Source: Pyrobaculum arsenaticum DSM 13514
GTDB lineage: Archaea; Thermoproteota; Thermoprotei; Thermoproteales; Thermoproteaceae
Assembly: GCF_000016385.1 (NCBI RefSeq)
Contig: NC_009376.1
Span: 1,178,001 to 1,242,000, forward strand
Direction of reading: 5' to 3'
Length of the DNA stretch: 64,000 nt
The notes under the pieces were generated by a model that did not search any database, was not told the DNA's origin, and saw only the letters and a list, made by a program, of their open reading frames with translations. Position numbers and translations under genes: made by a program. Shown here in pieces: positions 42,739 through 52,209 of the stretch (its first letter is position 1; every line of letters begins with the position of its first letter).

Positions 42739-43210
42739 GACGCCAGATTGCCACTGCTACTATTAACAAAGCTGCGTTGGTCCCCACCAGCGCTATCGCC
42801 AACAACGGGATGGACAATGCCTCGTTGAAGACGGACATCGCTGCAGTTATTACCCCTATCAAAGCCGCTATTAACGCCACCACTATGCCGAATAGAGGCA
42901 GGGGCGTCGCCCTCTCGCCTACTTTACGCATTGTCTTAGTAGGCGCAGTCTCCTGCGGAGTCGTCACAGGCGCCGGAGCGGGTTGCTGGGGGGCAATAGG
43001 CGGCGGGGGGACCGGCCTCTGAGTCCTCACAGTCGGCGGCGGTATAGGGTAGGCTCCAGGCGGCGGAGGAGGCGGCTGCTGGTACTGCATCGGCGGCGGA
43101 GGGGGCGGCGGAGGTAGAGGCTGGACTGGCACTGGCTGAGCAGGCGGTGGCGGTGGCCTCGGCGGCGGCCTCCTCAGCGGCTTTTCCTGATCTTTATCAT
43201 CCACTGCCAT
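42722..43210 (-). CDS. Membrane protein with a long proline-rich cytoplasmic domain
   Basis: 162 residues from ATG 43210, with TTTATATA about 24 bases upstream. Residues 10-90 are dominated by proline, glutamine and alanine (PPPPPPGAYPIPPP and similar runs). After a short basic linker come two hydrophobic helices (LFGIVVALIAALIGVITAAM and IPLLAIALVGTNAALLIVAV). It resembles a membrane-tethered docking arm. No family recognised. The last 17 bases overlap xpd. Confidence 0.65.
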   Translation of the reverse strand: MAVDDKDQEKPLRRPPPRPPPPPAQPVPVQPLPPPPPPPPMQYQQPPPPPPGAYPIPPPTVRTQRPVPPPPIAPQQPAPAPVTTPQETAPTKTMRKVGERATPLPLFGIVVALIAALIGVITAAMSVFNEALSIPLLAIALVGTNAALLIVAVAIWRLITRR

Positions 43211-43279
43211 GGCCAAACCCACGCCCCGCTATATAAAGGTTTTCTACACAACTTTTTAAAGAGGGGGGACCTGTATACA

Positions 43280-45088
43280 GTGATACTAATCGTGGCGGAG
43301 AAGCGCTCGGTGGCGCATGCCATTGCAAAGTTCCTCGGCGGGCGGTACAAACTGGAGAAGATACAAGGCGTGGCGGCCTACCGCTTTAACTACGGCGGAA
43401 GAGAAGCCGTTGCGCTGGGGCTAAGCGGCCACCTTATGGACTTCGACTTCACGGCTAGGCAGAACGTGTGGACGTGGATACCGCCAGAGGAGCTCTTCGC
43501 ATCGCAACCCCTCATAGTTTACAGACCGGAGACTATGAAATATATCAGGGCCCTTAGAACCCTCGCCGCAAGGGCGCACGAGGTTTACCTTGCACTGGAC
43601 GCCGACGTGGAGGGCGAGGCCATAGCCTACGAGGCGGCTCTCTTGGTGCGACTTGTGAACCCCCGCGCCAAGATTTACCGCGTCCGCTTCAACGCCGTGA
43701 CTCAGAGGGAGATAACAAACGCCTTCAGAAACCCCACCCACATCAACTTGAGGATGGTGGAGAAGGTATTCACCAGGATGCAAGTTGACCTCACCCTAGG
43801 TGCCGTCTTCACCCGGTTCATAACACTCGCCGTGAGACACTCGCTTGATAGGGGACAGTTCCTCAGCTACGGGCCGTGTCAAACGCCCGTCCTGGGCATC
43901 GTGGTCACCCGCGAATTACAGAGGAGGAATTTCAAGCCGGAAAAGTACTACGTCGTGAAGGCCCTAGTGGAGATAGGCGGCCACAGAATAGAGATGTCTG
44001 CTGACGTGAGGTTTAAGACTAGAAAGGAGGCAGAGGAGGCGGCGGCAACTATTAACCGCGGCGTTGTAAAAGCCGCCGTGTACAGGCCACACCACGTCAA
44101 TCCGCCAGTGCCGCTCGAGACTGTGGAGCTGGAGAGGAGGGCAAGCCGGTGGCTTGGGATAAACTCGAAGCGGACCCTGGACATAGCAGAGGAGCTCTAC
44201 AGAGCAGGCTACATATCTTACCCCCGCACAGAGACCACCATATACCCACCGACGCTGGATCTCAGAGAAGTACTACAAGAACTAGCCAGCGGCCACCTTG
44301 GCTCCTACGCCGACGAGCTGATGAGGCGCGGTTTCAGGCCCACTCGCGGGGATTCAGACGACAGAGCACACCCGCCTATATACCCCACCAGAGCCGCTAC
44401 TAAAGGCGAAGTCGCAAAGGCCTTCGGCAAACTCGCCCCCCAAGCATGGGCTATCTACGACTTCGTGGTGCGGCACTTCCTAGCCACCCTCAGCCCACCG
44501 GCGGTGGTAGAAAAACAGAAAATCATAGTCTCTTTCGGCAAACTCGAAATGGAGGCAGAGGGACAGCTGGTCGTCGACGAGGGCTACTGGCGCATTTACC
44601 CATGGGAGAGGCAGAGCAGTAAGCCCCTGCCTCGCGTAAGCCCCGGAGACCCAGCAAGGGCGGTGAAGGTAGATGTGGTAGAGCGGGAGACCGAGCCGCC
44701 GCCCCAGATGACCGAGTCGGAGCTACTGGCACTGATGAAGAAGTACGGCATAGGCACCGACGCCACTATGCAGGACCACATACACACGAACGTCAGGAGG
44801 GGCTACATGAAAATCACAAAAGGGAAGTGCATCCCCACTGACCTCGGCATAGCGCTAGCCACGTCGCTCTTCCAGTTCGCCCCCCAACTCATAGAGCCAA
44901 CTGTAAGGGCTAAAATAGAGAAAGCGCTTAACTCCATAGTCACAGACGGCACCCCCCCAGCCAGGCTCATCTACGAAATAAAAAAAGAATTCGAAGAGTA
45001 CTACAAAGCGCTCAAGGCTAGGAAAGAGGAGATAAAGAAGGCGCTTGAAACGGCTTTAAACTCATCTCGGAACAGCCAACGTGGATAG
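43280..45088 (+). CDS. DNA topoisomerase III (type IA)
   Basis: A 602-residue type IA topoisomerase. The TOPRIM start is ILIVAEKRSVAHAIAKFLGG and its acidic site ALDADVEGEAIA. The catalytic tyrosine is in YISYPRTET. GIGTDATMQDHI lies in the cap domain. There is no zinc-finger tail and no helicase domain, so it is not reverse gyrase. The start is GTG, about 24 bases after TTTTTAAAG. It overlaps the dph2 start by eight bases. Confidence 0.92.
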   Translation: MILIVAEKRSVAHAIAKFLGGRYKLEKIQGVAAYRFNYGGREAVALGLSGHLMDFDFTARQNVWTWIPPEELFASQPLIVYRPETMKYIRALRTLAARAHEVYLALDADVEGEAIAYEAALLVRLVNPRAKIYRVRFNAVTQREITNAFRNPTHINLRMVEKVFTRMQVDLTLGAVFTRFITLAVRHSLDRGQFLSYGPCQTPVLGIVVTRELQRRNFKPEKYYVVKALVEIGGHRIEMSADVRFKTRKEAEEAAATINRGVVKAAVYRPHHVNPPVPLETVELERRASRWLGINSKRTLDIAEELYRAGYISYPRTETTIYPPTLDLREVLQELASGHLGSYADELMRRGFRPTRGDSDDRAHPPIYPTRAATKGEVAKAFGKLAPQAWAIYDFVVRHFLATLSPPAVVEKQKIIVSFGKLEMEAEGQLVVDEGYWRIYPWERQSSKPLPRVSPGDPARAVKVDVVERETEPPPQMTESELLALMKKYGIGTDATMQDHIHTNVRRGYMKITKGKCIPTDLGIALATSLFQFAPQLIEPTVRAKIEKALNSIVTDGTPPARLIYEIKKEFEEYYKALKARKEEIKKALETALNSSRNSQRG

Positions 45089-45992
45089 TGTAGAGATCCA
45101 CCCGCTGGCGTGGACGGCGGGGCCCGACACACTAATAGAGGCGCCGCCAGGGTTTAAGTGGCTGGCGATGAAAATTGCGGAGAAAACCGGCGCCGCCGTC
45201 TCCGGCCGCCCCGTGTGGGGCAGTTGCGACGTAAAGATAGACCCAACCTACCGAAAGCTGTTCCACCTAGGACACGGAGTCCCCCCAAACATTGCCCACC
45301 TCTTGGAGAAGAATCTAGGCGCTCGGGTTGTCAGACTCGACACCGACTTGTATAAGCTCGAGGCTGGGAACGTGGAGGCATACTTTATCCCAGTCTACTA
45401 CAAGCCCCCTGATGTGTTGCCAACTCTCCGCGGCGAAGGCACTATCTACTTCCCAGTGCCCTACAGGAGAATCGCCGAGGAGTTGAGCCGACGCTCGGGT
45501 ATCCCGATGGCAAAGGAGCCGATTACCGGTTGCTGGGTTGGGGAGAGGCCAAGTGGTGTTGCCTATGTGGTTGCCACTGGGCTTTTCTACCCCATCACGC
45601 TAAAGCTCTTCTTCCCCGACGCCGTGGTCTACCAAATCGACCCCTTCCGCGGCGAAGTCAGAGACGTTGAGCCGGACTTCGCCAGATTAATGAAGCTCAA
45701 GGCGAGGTCGCATCTGGTTGATGCTAAGCGTGTGGCTGTGGTGGTAAGCACTAAACCGGGGCAGAGACAAGACGAAAAAGCCAAGGAGTTGGCCGCTAGA
45801 GGGCTCACGGTGGTTGTACTAGATGAGGTTTCTCCTGACCTCATCGACGACCTACAAGTCGACCTCGTGGTGAACACGGCATGTCCCCGAATAGGCATAG
45901 ACGACTTGGACAGAGTCAAGACGCCGGTGCTCAACTACTATGAATACGTAGAGGGTAAGCTCGACTCCAGGCTCGCGGTGAGAATGCTCTGA
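45081..45992 (+). CDS. dph2: Diphthamide synthase subunit Dph2
   Basis: A 303-residue radical enzyme that transfers the 3-amino-3-carboxypropyl group from SAM to the histidine of elongation factor 2. The three cluster cysteines are C49 (VWGSCDVK), C151 (TGCWVGE) and C268 (NTACPRIGIDD), placed one per domain as in Pyrococcus Dph2. The start is GTG inside the end of the topoisomerase gene, so the pair is co-transcribed. Confidence 0.92.
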   Translation: MDSVEIHPLAWTAGPDTLIEAPPGFKWLAMKIAEKTGAAVSGRPVWGSCDVKIDPTYRKLFHLGHGVPPNIAHLLEKNLGARVVRLDTDLYKLEAGNVEAYFIPVYYKPPDVLPTLRGEGTIYFPVPYRRIAEELSRRSGIPMAKEPITGCWVGERPSGVAYVVATGLFYPITLKLFFPDAVVYQIDPFRGEVRDVEPDFARLMKLKARSHLVDAKRVAVVVSTKPGQRQDEKAKELAARGLTVVVLDEVSPDLIDDLQVDLVVNTACPRIGIDDLDRVKTPVLNYYEYVEGKLDSRLAVRML

Positions 45993-46087
45993 TCACAACG
46001 TTCATAAAACCGTAGGCCTGCGCCCAGGGTGTCAGTATTTGGCTTATACTATCTTCCGTAGATATAAGCTGGGTGTTATAAAATGGC

Positions 46088-47659
46088 GTGGCTAAGATCG
46101 GTGTAGTTGTCAAATCGCCGTCTCTGTACTACTACGTCTTTAAGCCGTTTAGAGGCGTTGAACTTGACGTAGGCTCTTTTGTGGCGACGGAGATTGATGG
46201 AGTTAGAGTCATTTCTAGGGTAGTAGCCATACGGCATAGGAACGCCGTGGTGGACCCGCGCCTAATTGCTCACTTCGACGAAGAGTCTACAGTAAAGGAG
46301 ATTAAAGAAACTCTTGGAATAGAAGAGGCGCTGTACTACACAGAGGCCAAAGCCGTGGTGCTCGGCGCCAGGAGCGGCCGGAAAATCCTCAAACCGCAGA
46401 AGCCCGTCAAGCCTCTGAGCTACGTGTACAGCACCACACCCGAGGAACTTGAACAATTCTTCGCGCCTGGAGAAGAAGGAACATATATACCAATAGGAAA
46501 GATAAAAGGCACTTCTATTCCTGCATACATAGACGCTGAGAGGCTAGTCACGCACCACTGCGCAATTCTAGCCAGCACCGGCGCCGGGAAGAGCTACCTC
46601 GCCGGTGTGATAGTGGAGAGGCTCTCGGCGTTGGACATCCCAATAGTAGTGATAGACCCCCATGGAGAGTACTCCTCTATGGCGGTGCCGGCCACAGAAG
46701 AGGGCAAGCACGTATCGGAAAAGGTGAGGATTTTCGTCGTGGGCAAAACAGACGTCACTCACCTCGACCAAGCCTTTAAGAAACGCTACGGCATCCCCCG
46801 CACATACACGAGAATCGGCCTAAACCCACGTAGCATTCCCCTACGCACCCTAGAAAAGATCCTAGACCTACTATACGGCCTTACGGACGCACAACGACGA
46901 ATACTTGAAGAGGGGTGGCAAAGCGCCACCAGCTACGGCGAGCGACAACCTCTCACATCCGTAGAAGAGCTAATAAAAGAAGTCCTAGAAGGCGGCAAAC
47001 ACGCAGCCCCGCCCGGCTTTGCGGGGGAGATGTCACTAAGAGGACTTGAAGGACGTCTAAGAGCCCTCTTCTACACAAGCCCCGTATTCATTACGAGATA
47101 CGGCGAGACGTATCAAGGAGAACCAATCAAGCTAATAGACCCCGAGATGTACCTCACCACTCCGTCAATACACATCTTCGACATTTCCGGCCTCGACATC
47201 CTCGACCAGCAACTCTTCCTCGCCGTACTCCTAGACCAGCTCTACAGAGTATCCACACTGAGGAAAAACCTCACAACACTCCTCATAATCGAAGAAGCCC
47301 ACAACTACGCCCCGGCGGCCGGCACTTCAGTAGCCAAAAGCTACATAGCAAAAATAGCAAGAGAAGGCAGGAAATTCGGCCTGGGGCTGTGCCTCATCAC
47401 CCAACGGCCTACAAAGTTGGACCCAGACGTCGTATCCCAGGCAATGACCCAGATATTCAAAAGAATGATAAACCCCCACGACTTGCGATACGTAGCCACA
47501 GTCGCGGAGCACCTAGACGACCCTAGGCCGCTGAGAACCCTAGACGAGGCAGAAGCAGTAGTAACAGGAATCTCAGTCCCAGTGCCGCTAATGATAGTAG
47601 TTGACCAAAGGTGGACGCAACACGGCGGAGTAACCCCAAGCATAAGAAGACAAGTATAA
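46088..47659 (+). CDS. herA: HerA-type DNA-translocating ATPase
   Basis: A 523-residue hexameric helicase/translocase used with NurA, Mre11 and Rad50 in end resection. The N-terminal HAS barrel spans about residues 1-130. Walker A is ASTGAGKSYLAG, Walker B LLIIEEAHNYAP, and IAREGRKFGLGLCLITQRP the sensor region, ending with the arginine-rich tail. NurA, Mre11 and Rad50 are not adjacent here, unlike in many archaea. GATATAAGC is about 24 bases before the GTG start. Confidence 0.9.
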   Translation: MAKIGVVVKSPSLYYYVFKPFRGVELDVGSFVATEIDGVRVISRVVAIRHRNAVVDPRLIAHFDEESTVKEIKETLGIEEALYYTEAKAVVLGARSGRKILKPQKPVKPLSYVYSTTPEELEQFFAPGEEGTYIPIGKIKGTSIPAYIDAERLVTHHCAILASTGAGKSYLAGVIVERLSALDIPIVVIDPHGEYSSMAVPATEEGKHVSEKVRIFVVGKTDVTHLDQAFKKRYGIPRTYTRIGLNPRSIPLRTLEKILDLLYGLTDAQRRILEEGWQSATSYGERQPLTSVEELIKEVLEGGKHAAPPGFAGEMSLRGLEGRLRALFYTSPVFITRYGETYQGEPIKLIDPEMYLTTPSIHIFDISGLDILDQQLFLAVLLDQLYRVSTLRKNLTTLLIIEEAHNYAPAAGTSVAKSYIAKIAREGRKFGLGLCLITQRPTKLDPDVVSQAMTQIFKRMINPHDLRYVATVAEHLDDPRPLRTLDEAEAVVTGISVPVPLMIVVDQRWTQHGGVTPSIRRQV

Positions 47660-47782
47660 TGAAGAAAAAGCTGGAAAAAACATAATAAGGCAAGTTTCCC
47701 AAACCCCACGACTTAATATGAATAATCGTCGTCGTAGTTTTAGAAAAGCAGAATAGCCTCTGTTGATTTGGGCTAAAAACGG

Positions 47783-49117
47783 TTACTTTATTTGTACCTG
47801 GGCTGGCTTGACTTCAAGAATTTGACCAGCGGCAATGGTTCTGCCCATGTCGCGGAGGGCGAAGCGGCCGAGCGGCGGGAAGTCGCTAAACTTTTCAGCC
47901 ACTACAGGTTTCAGCGGCTTAATCTTCACTATTGCGACGTCGCCTTGCTTGATAAACTGCGGCTTCTGCTCCACTGCTTGGCCCGTACGTGGGTCTAGCT
48001 TGGATATTAGCTCTGTGATCTGGACGGGCACAGTGGCTGTATGTATGTGCATCACCGGCGCGTAGCCTGGGCCTATTGCCGTCGGGTGCCACAGGACTAC
48101 TATACGGGCAATTATCTCTTCTGTAACTGTCGGTATGTTGTCTACCTTGCCGAGTACATCGCCGCGTTTGACGTCCTCTTTATTAATGCCCCTTACGTTT
48201 ACACCGACGTTGTCCCCCGGCTGGGCCTGCTCAAGCTTCATGTGGTGCGTCTCAATAGAGCGGACATCGCCTACCTTGGCGGGCGGGACCACAACGACTC
48301 GGTCTCCTGCTTTCAACACACCCGTCTCGACACGGCCCACTACAACAGTACCTGCACCTGTGATGGAGAAAACGTCTTGTATTGGGAGCCTCAGAGGCTT
48401 GTCGGTAGGCCTCGGCGGCGGCTGGAAGGTGTCAAGAACTTCTAGAAGCGTAGGGCCGTTGTACCACGGCGTATTTGACGACTTGGTCCTAACGTTGTCT
48501 CCCTTGACAGCGCTTACAGGCACAAAGTGTATTTTGCTCGGATCATAGCCAAGAAGCTTCAATAGCTTAGAAACCTCGGACTTGACTTGCTCATATCGCT
48601 TCTGGTCGTAGTTCACAACATCCATCTTGTTCACCGCCACGACAAGTTGCTGTATGCCAAGCGTCCTTATTAGGAATAGGTGCTCTCTTCCCTGTCCTTG
48701 TGGGCCTATTGCGGTCTCAAACTCTCCAGGACGGGCAGAAATCACGAACAAAGCAGCGTCGGCCTGGCTCGCACCTACTATCATGTTCTTAACAAAGTCG
48801 CGGTGGCCAGGCAAGTCAATGATGGTAATAAACAGCTTGTTAGTCTCAAACCCCACGTGCGTCGCCTCAATAGTGACGCCGCGCTCCCTCTCCTCCTTGA
48901 AGCGGTCGAGAATCCACGCAAAGGCGAAATCCTCTTTACCCATTTTCTTGGCCATCTCCTCAATCTCCTTGAACCCCTTCTCATCGACGTAGCCAGTTTC
49001 GTACAGCAACCTGCCAACCAGCGTTGACTTACCGTTGTCAACGTGTCCCACCACTGCCAGGTTTATGTGCGGTTTTTGTAGTGCCGTTGGTTTAGGTGGC
49101 AGTATTATTGACGGCAT
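47783..49117 (-). CDS. Translation elongation factor 1-alpha
   Basis: A 444-residue GTPase that delivers aminoacyl-tRNA. G1 is GHVDNGKST, G2 in RGVTIEATH, G3 DLPGH, G4 NKMD, and G5 in VPVSAVKGDN. Two beta-barrel domains follow. The real start is the ATG at 49117 (MPSIILPPKP), which has TTATAAAT about 26 bases upstream; the open frame continues 20 codons further without promoter support. The 3' flank contains T-rich runs. Confidence 0.96.
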   Translation of the reverse strand: MPSIILPPKPTALQKPHINLAVVGHVDNGKSTLVGRLLYETGYVDEKGFKEIEEMAKKMGKEDFAFAWILDRFKEERERGVTIEATHVGFETNKLFITIIDLPGHRDFVKNMIVGASQADAALFVISARPGEFETAIGPQGQGREHLFLIRTLGIQQLVVAVNKMDVVNYDQKRYEQVKSEVSKLLKLLGYDPSKIHFVPVSAVKGDNVRTKSSNTPWYNGPTLLEVLDTFQPPPRPTDKPLRLPIQDVFSITGAGTVVVGRVETGVLKAGDRVVVVPPAKVGDVRSIETHHMKLEQAQPGDNVGVNVRGINKEDVKRGDVLGKVDNIPTVTEEIIARIVVLWHPTAIGPGYAPVMHIHTATVPVQITELISKLDPRTGQAVEQKPQFIKQGDVAIVKIKPLKPVVAEKFSDFPPLGRFALRDMGRTIAAGQILEVKPAQVQIK

Positions 49118-49147
49118 GAAGGCGACGTTATTTAAACACTTATAAAT

Positions 49148-49557
49148 TTTTCTTAGGCCAACCACCGTCTCCAACACTACCCATACTATTTAGGACATAT
49201 CCCAAACACCACACCGCTGATAACTAACCTCTAAAAACTCTCAACCCAAAACTGCGCTAATAGACTAAGGACTAAGCAATATGCGCCGTAGCTATCTCAG
49301 CAACGCGCCGATAACCACGCCGGTAAGTGAGACATAATAATGAGGAGATACAATGAAGGAATATATGCAAGATTTGCTATACACACAAGGTAAAGCCTTG
49401 TACCGGACCCAGCGCCACCCTCAACGGAGATATCCAACAGCTGGGTAGCTACACTATGGCTTATGCTCACCGAGTTGTCGCTATCACAATGAGGGATTAG
49501 TTGGTACCTCCCCCTTCGTGAGGGGGGTTGGCTTGTGGGGTAAGTAATGGCCTCAAT
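49148..49557. other. Intergenic region with no gene found
   Basis: About 400 bases between the EF-1alpha promoter and the L34e promoter. It has an inverted repeat ACCCAGC (49407-49413) / GCTGGGT (49440-49446), a C/G-rich hairpin-like segment (CCCCC...GGGGG around 49511-49525), and two ATGAGGA/ATGAAGG strings near 49341-49360. None adds up to a tRNA, a box C/D RNA or a coding frame I can support. A long untranslated or small-RNA region is possible. Confidence 0.35.
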
Positions 49558-49585
49558 GTTTTTATATTGGTTTTTAGAGGGAGCC

Positions 49586-49843
49586 ATGCCTCGGCCGGCG
49601 TACCGCTCTAGAAGTCTGAGGAGGGTAATGGTCAAAACGCCGGGGAGCCGTACTGTAATTCACTACGAGAAGCGGGCATTGGGCGCGCCGCGGTGTCCCA
49701 TAACTGGCCTTGTGATTGGAGGCATGAACGGGAAGATCTACCGCACAGGTGTGAAGATTAGGGCGCCTAGCAGGCCATACGGCGGTGTTTATTCTCACAA
49801 GGTAATAGCACGCGCCATCCGGCTCGCGGTGCGGGGCCAGTAG
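49586..49843 (+). CDS. rpl34e: 50S ribosomal protein L34e
   Basis: An 85-residue basic ribosomal protein (PAYRSRSLRRVMVKTPGSRT at the start, GAPRCPITGLVIGG in the middle). The start is the ATG at 49586, with TTTTTATATT about 23 bases upstream; the extra 13 codons upstream are not used. The usual L34e zinc pair is reduced: only one cysteine remains. It precedes the CMP kinase gene by three bases, a common archaeal pairing. Confidence 0.92.
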   Translation: MPRPAYRSRSLRRVMVKTPGSRTVIHYEKRALGAPRCPITGLVIGGMNGKIYRTGVKIRAPSRPYGGVYSHKVIARAIRLAVRGQ

Positions 49844-49846
49844 TAG

Positions 49847-50401
49847 ATGGTAGTTGTAGCCGTCTCTGGACAGCCGGGTAGCGGTAAGACCACAATAGCC
49901 AGAGAAATTGCCAGGGTTTTGAAAGTACCCCTAGTCTCCTCTGGGACGCTGTTTAGGGAAATGGCTACTAAGATGGGTATAGATTTTCTAGAATTTCACA
50001 AATACGCCGAGTCTAACCCAGAAATAGACAAGTCAGTCGACACGGCCGCCGTGGAAAGGGCTAAGGCAGGCAACGTGGTGTTAGAAGGCCACCTAACCGC
50101 GTGGGTTGTGAGGCCATACGCCGACGTGTGCATCTACCTTAAGGCCTCCCCCGAGGTTAGGGCAAGGCGCGTGGCCCTCCGCGACGGGAAGAGCCTAGAG
50201 GAGGCGTATAGAGAGGTTACAGAACGGGAAGAGCTCAACCGAAGGCGATACTTGGCAATTTACGGAATTGACATAAAAGATCTCTCCATCTTCGACTTGG
50301 TAGTAGACACATCGTTTCTCTCTGTGAACGACGCTGTCAGGATCAGCGTCGATTTTACTTGCACAACCTTGAGCTTTAAGTACTCCAAGAAGGTTTGCTA
50401 A
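49847..50401 (+). CDS. cmk: Cytidylate kinase
   Basis: A 184-residue archaeal CMP kinase. The P-loop GQPGSGKTTIA lies at residues 8-18, SSGTLFREMA follows, and the NMP-binding and lid segments (RRVALRDGKSLEEA, EREELNRRRY) are typical. It phosphorylates CMP/dCMP to the diphosphates. Co-transcribed with rpl34e, from which it is separated by three bases. The tail after residue 165 (CTTLSFKYSKKVC) is a little unusual. Confidence 0.92.
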   Translation: MVVVAVSGQPGSGKTTIAREIARVLKVPLVSSGTLFREMATKMGIDFLEFHKYAESNPEIDKSVDTAAVERAKAGNVVLEGHLTAWVVRPYADVCIYLKASPEVRARRVALRDGKSLEEAYREVTEREELNRRRYLAIYGIDIKDLSIFDLVVDTSFLSVNDAVRISVDFTCTTLSFKYSKKVC

Positions 50402-50430
50402 CTTAAAAATACTGGGAAATTTCTTTACCT

Positions 50431-51480
50431 ATGCGTTTCTTATTGAGGTGTAAACCCAATACAAAAAAACCTCCAACCGGCAAAAAAGTCGCGATAATTG
50501 GCGCGGGTCCTGCGGGTCTCGGCGCGGCCGGAGTCCTACTGTGCAACGGTCACGAGGTGGATGTCTTCGACGCCTTGCCCGAGCCCGGCGGTTTGTTGAT
50601 TTTTGGCATACCTGCCTTTCGGGTCCCCAAAGAAGGAGTACGGGAGGGGGTCAAAGAGCTGGCAGAGGCGGGGGCCCGATTTTTCACCTCTACCTTTGTC
50701 TACTGTGGGGAGAAGCCCCGTGAACACGAGGCGCTCCTCTTTGTAAAAGAGTTTGTAAACCTCGAAGACATTATTAAGAAATACGACGCTGTTGTCATAA
50801 CAACGGGTACGTGGAGGAGTAGATCTCTGGAAATCCCAGGCGAGGACTTGCCCGGCGTGTACAAGGCTTTGGACTACTTGGCGAGGATATATGCAAACCA
50901 GCTGGGATACCTACCCAAGGACAAGGTCTACCCCACCGGTAAGAAGGTCTTAGTCGTCGGCGCCGGCTTGACAGCCGTCGACGCAGCGCTTGAGGCAAAG
51001 CTCCAGGGCGCCGAGAAGGTGGTTGTGGCGTATAGACGGACTATCAACGAGGCGCCGGCAGGCCGGAAGACCATTGAGACAGAGCTTATCGCAAAGGGTA
51101 TAGAGTTCAGAGAGTTGCTAAACCCAGTAGCCTTCCTTGGACGCGGCAGACTGGAAAAAGTAAGATTTATACGAATGCGCCTAGGCCCGCCCGACAAGTC
51201 AGGAAGGCCTAGGCCGGAGCCTGTGCCCGGCAGCGAGTTCGAGGAGGAGTTCGACACAGCCCTCATAGCGGCTGGGGAGATCCCCACGCCGCCTGGCAAC
51301 TGCGCAGGCATAGAGTTTAACCCAGACGGCACCATAAAGGTAAACGAAAAGATGATGACAACGAGGAAGGGAGTCTTCGCGGCGGGAGACGTAGTGACAG
51401 GACCCTCACTTATCGGGAAAGCCCTCGGCTCCGGAATGAGGGCTGCCCAGTTCGTAGACGAGTATCTAAAAAGCCTTTAG
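50431..51480 (+). CDS. FAD/NAD(P)-dependent oxidoreductase (GltD/NfnB-like core)
   Basis: A 349-residue two-dinucleotide-domain flavoprotein. The FAD motif is VAIIGAGPAGLGAAGVL, the NAD(P) motif VLVVGAGLTAVDAALEA, and the ending GVFAAGDVVTGPSLIGKALG is typical of glutamate synthase small-subunit and NfnB-type proteins. The N-terminal iron-sulfur domain of GltD is absent. Cysteines near the N-terminus (LLRCKP, LLCNGH) are isolated. Electron acceptor unknown. ACTTAAAAAT lies about 25 bases before the ATG. Confidence 0.82.
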   Translation: MRFLLRCKPNTKKPPTGKKVAIIGAGPAGLGAAGVLLCNGHEVDVFDALPEPGGLLIFGIPAFRVPKEGVREGVKELAEAGARFFTSTFVYCGEKPREHEALLFVKEFVNLEDIIKKYDAVVITTGTWRSRSLEIPGEDLPGVYKALDYLARIYANQLGYLPKDKVYPTGKKVLVVGAGLTAVDAALEAKLQGAEKVVVAYRRTINEAPAGRKTIETELIAKGIEFRELLNPVAFLGRGRLEKVRFIRMRLGPPDKSGRPRPEPVPGSEFEEEFDTALIAAGEIPTPPGNCAGIEFNPDGTIKVNEKMMTTRKGVFAAGDVVTGPSLIGKALGSGMRAAQFVDEYLKSL

Positions 51481-51481
51481 T

Positions 51482-52189
51482 CTATTTTTTCCTAGCTATT
51501 ACCATCGCGTGGGCAGTGTCGTAAGGCTCCAGGTGGACAGTCTCCAAAATCTCGTAGCCTCTCTCCTTTAATGTATTTATCTCCTGCTTAAAAGTCTCAG
51601 TAGCCGGCGCCGTGACGTCAATAGACATGGCCTTTATAACCAGCATTACGTATCCCCCCGGCTTCAAGAAGTAGTCTGCGTTATCGGCTAGTATCTTGGC
51701 CTGGGCCGGCTGGGCCACGTCTATATACACCACGTCGACGCCCTTTATGTAGTGGGCGTACTGATAGGGGAATCTCGCGTCGCCGAGTATGGGTACTACG
51801 TTCCTCCTGCCCTGGTCCACGAGCTTCTCCATAAACTCCCTAAATACACGAGGCGAAAACTCGACGGAGTATATCAGCCCCTTTTCCCCAACAATGTCGC
51901 TGATGTGGCTTGGAGTAGTGCCAGATGCGGCCCCGAGATACAGCATGTGGGTGCCCTCCCTTATAGGAACTAACTTGAGACCATTTACAATAGCAGCCGC
52001 CAGCTTGGAGCGGTAGGGGTTCCACTCCCTGTACTCATCGCCGCCCCACTTTATCAGCCTCTCCCCGTACACTCGCTTCCCCGGCGTGAGGTTCTTAGTA
52101 GCTATTCTCTCAGTACCGTCTTCGAACCTAACCACATAGACGCCGTAGTGGCGTTCGTGGGGCCTTACGTCAACCACCTCGATAGACAT
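51482..52189 (-). CDS. flpA: Fibrillarin, box C/D RNP methyltransferase
   Basis: A 235-residue 2'-O-methyltransferase of box C/D guide RNPs. Motif I is [20 protein letters not shown], the SAM acidic residue follows in YSVEFSPR, and DVVYIDVAQ and [10 protein letters not shown] complete the fold. The start is the ATG at 52189. TTTATAAATAG about 23 bases upstream decides it, and upstream codons belong to the neighbouring pseudogene region. Its partner Nop5 is encoded 9.3 kb away at 61486-62754, with an accessory island between. Confidence 0.94.
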
Positions 52190-52209
52190 GCCCCCGTCGA
52201 CTCCGCTAT

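Noticed and set aside
42777..43022. Plus-strand frame opposite the proline-rich gene
   Set aside because: A glycine/alanine/valine-rich by-product of the proline codons on the other strand.
43280..45088. Reverse gyrase
   Set aside because: The protein has only the type IA topoisomerase part, with no helicase domain.
49407..49446. A tRNA in the EF-1alpha/L34e gap
   Set aside because: The ACCCAGC/GCTGGGT arms do not fit an acceptor or anticodon stem, and no D- or T-arm consensus is present.
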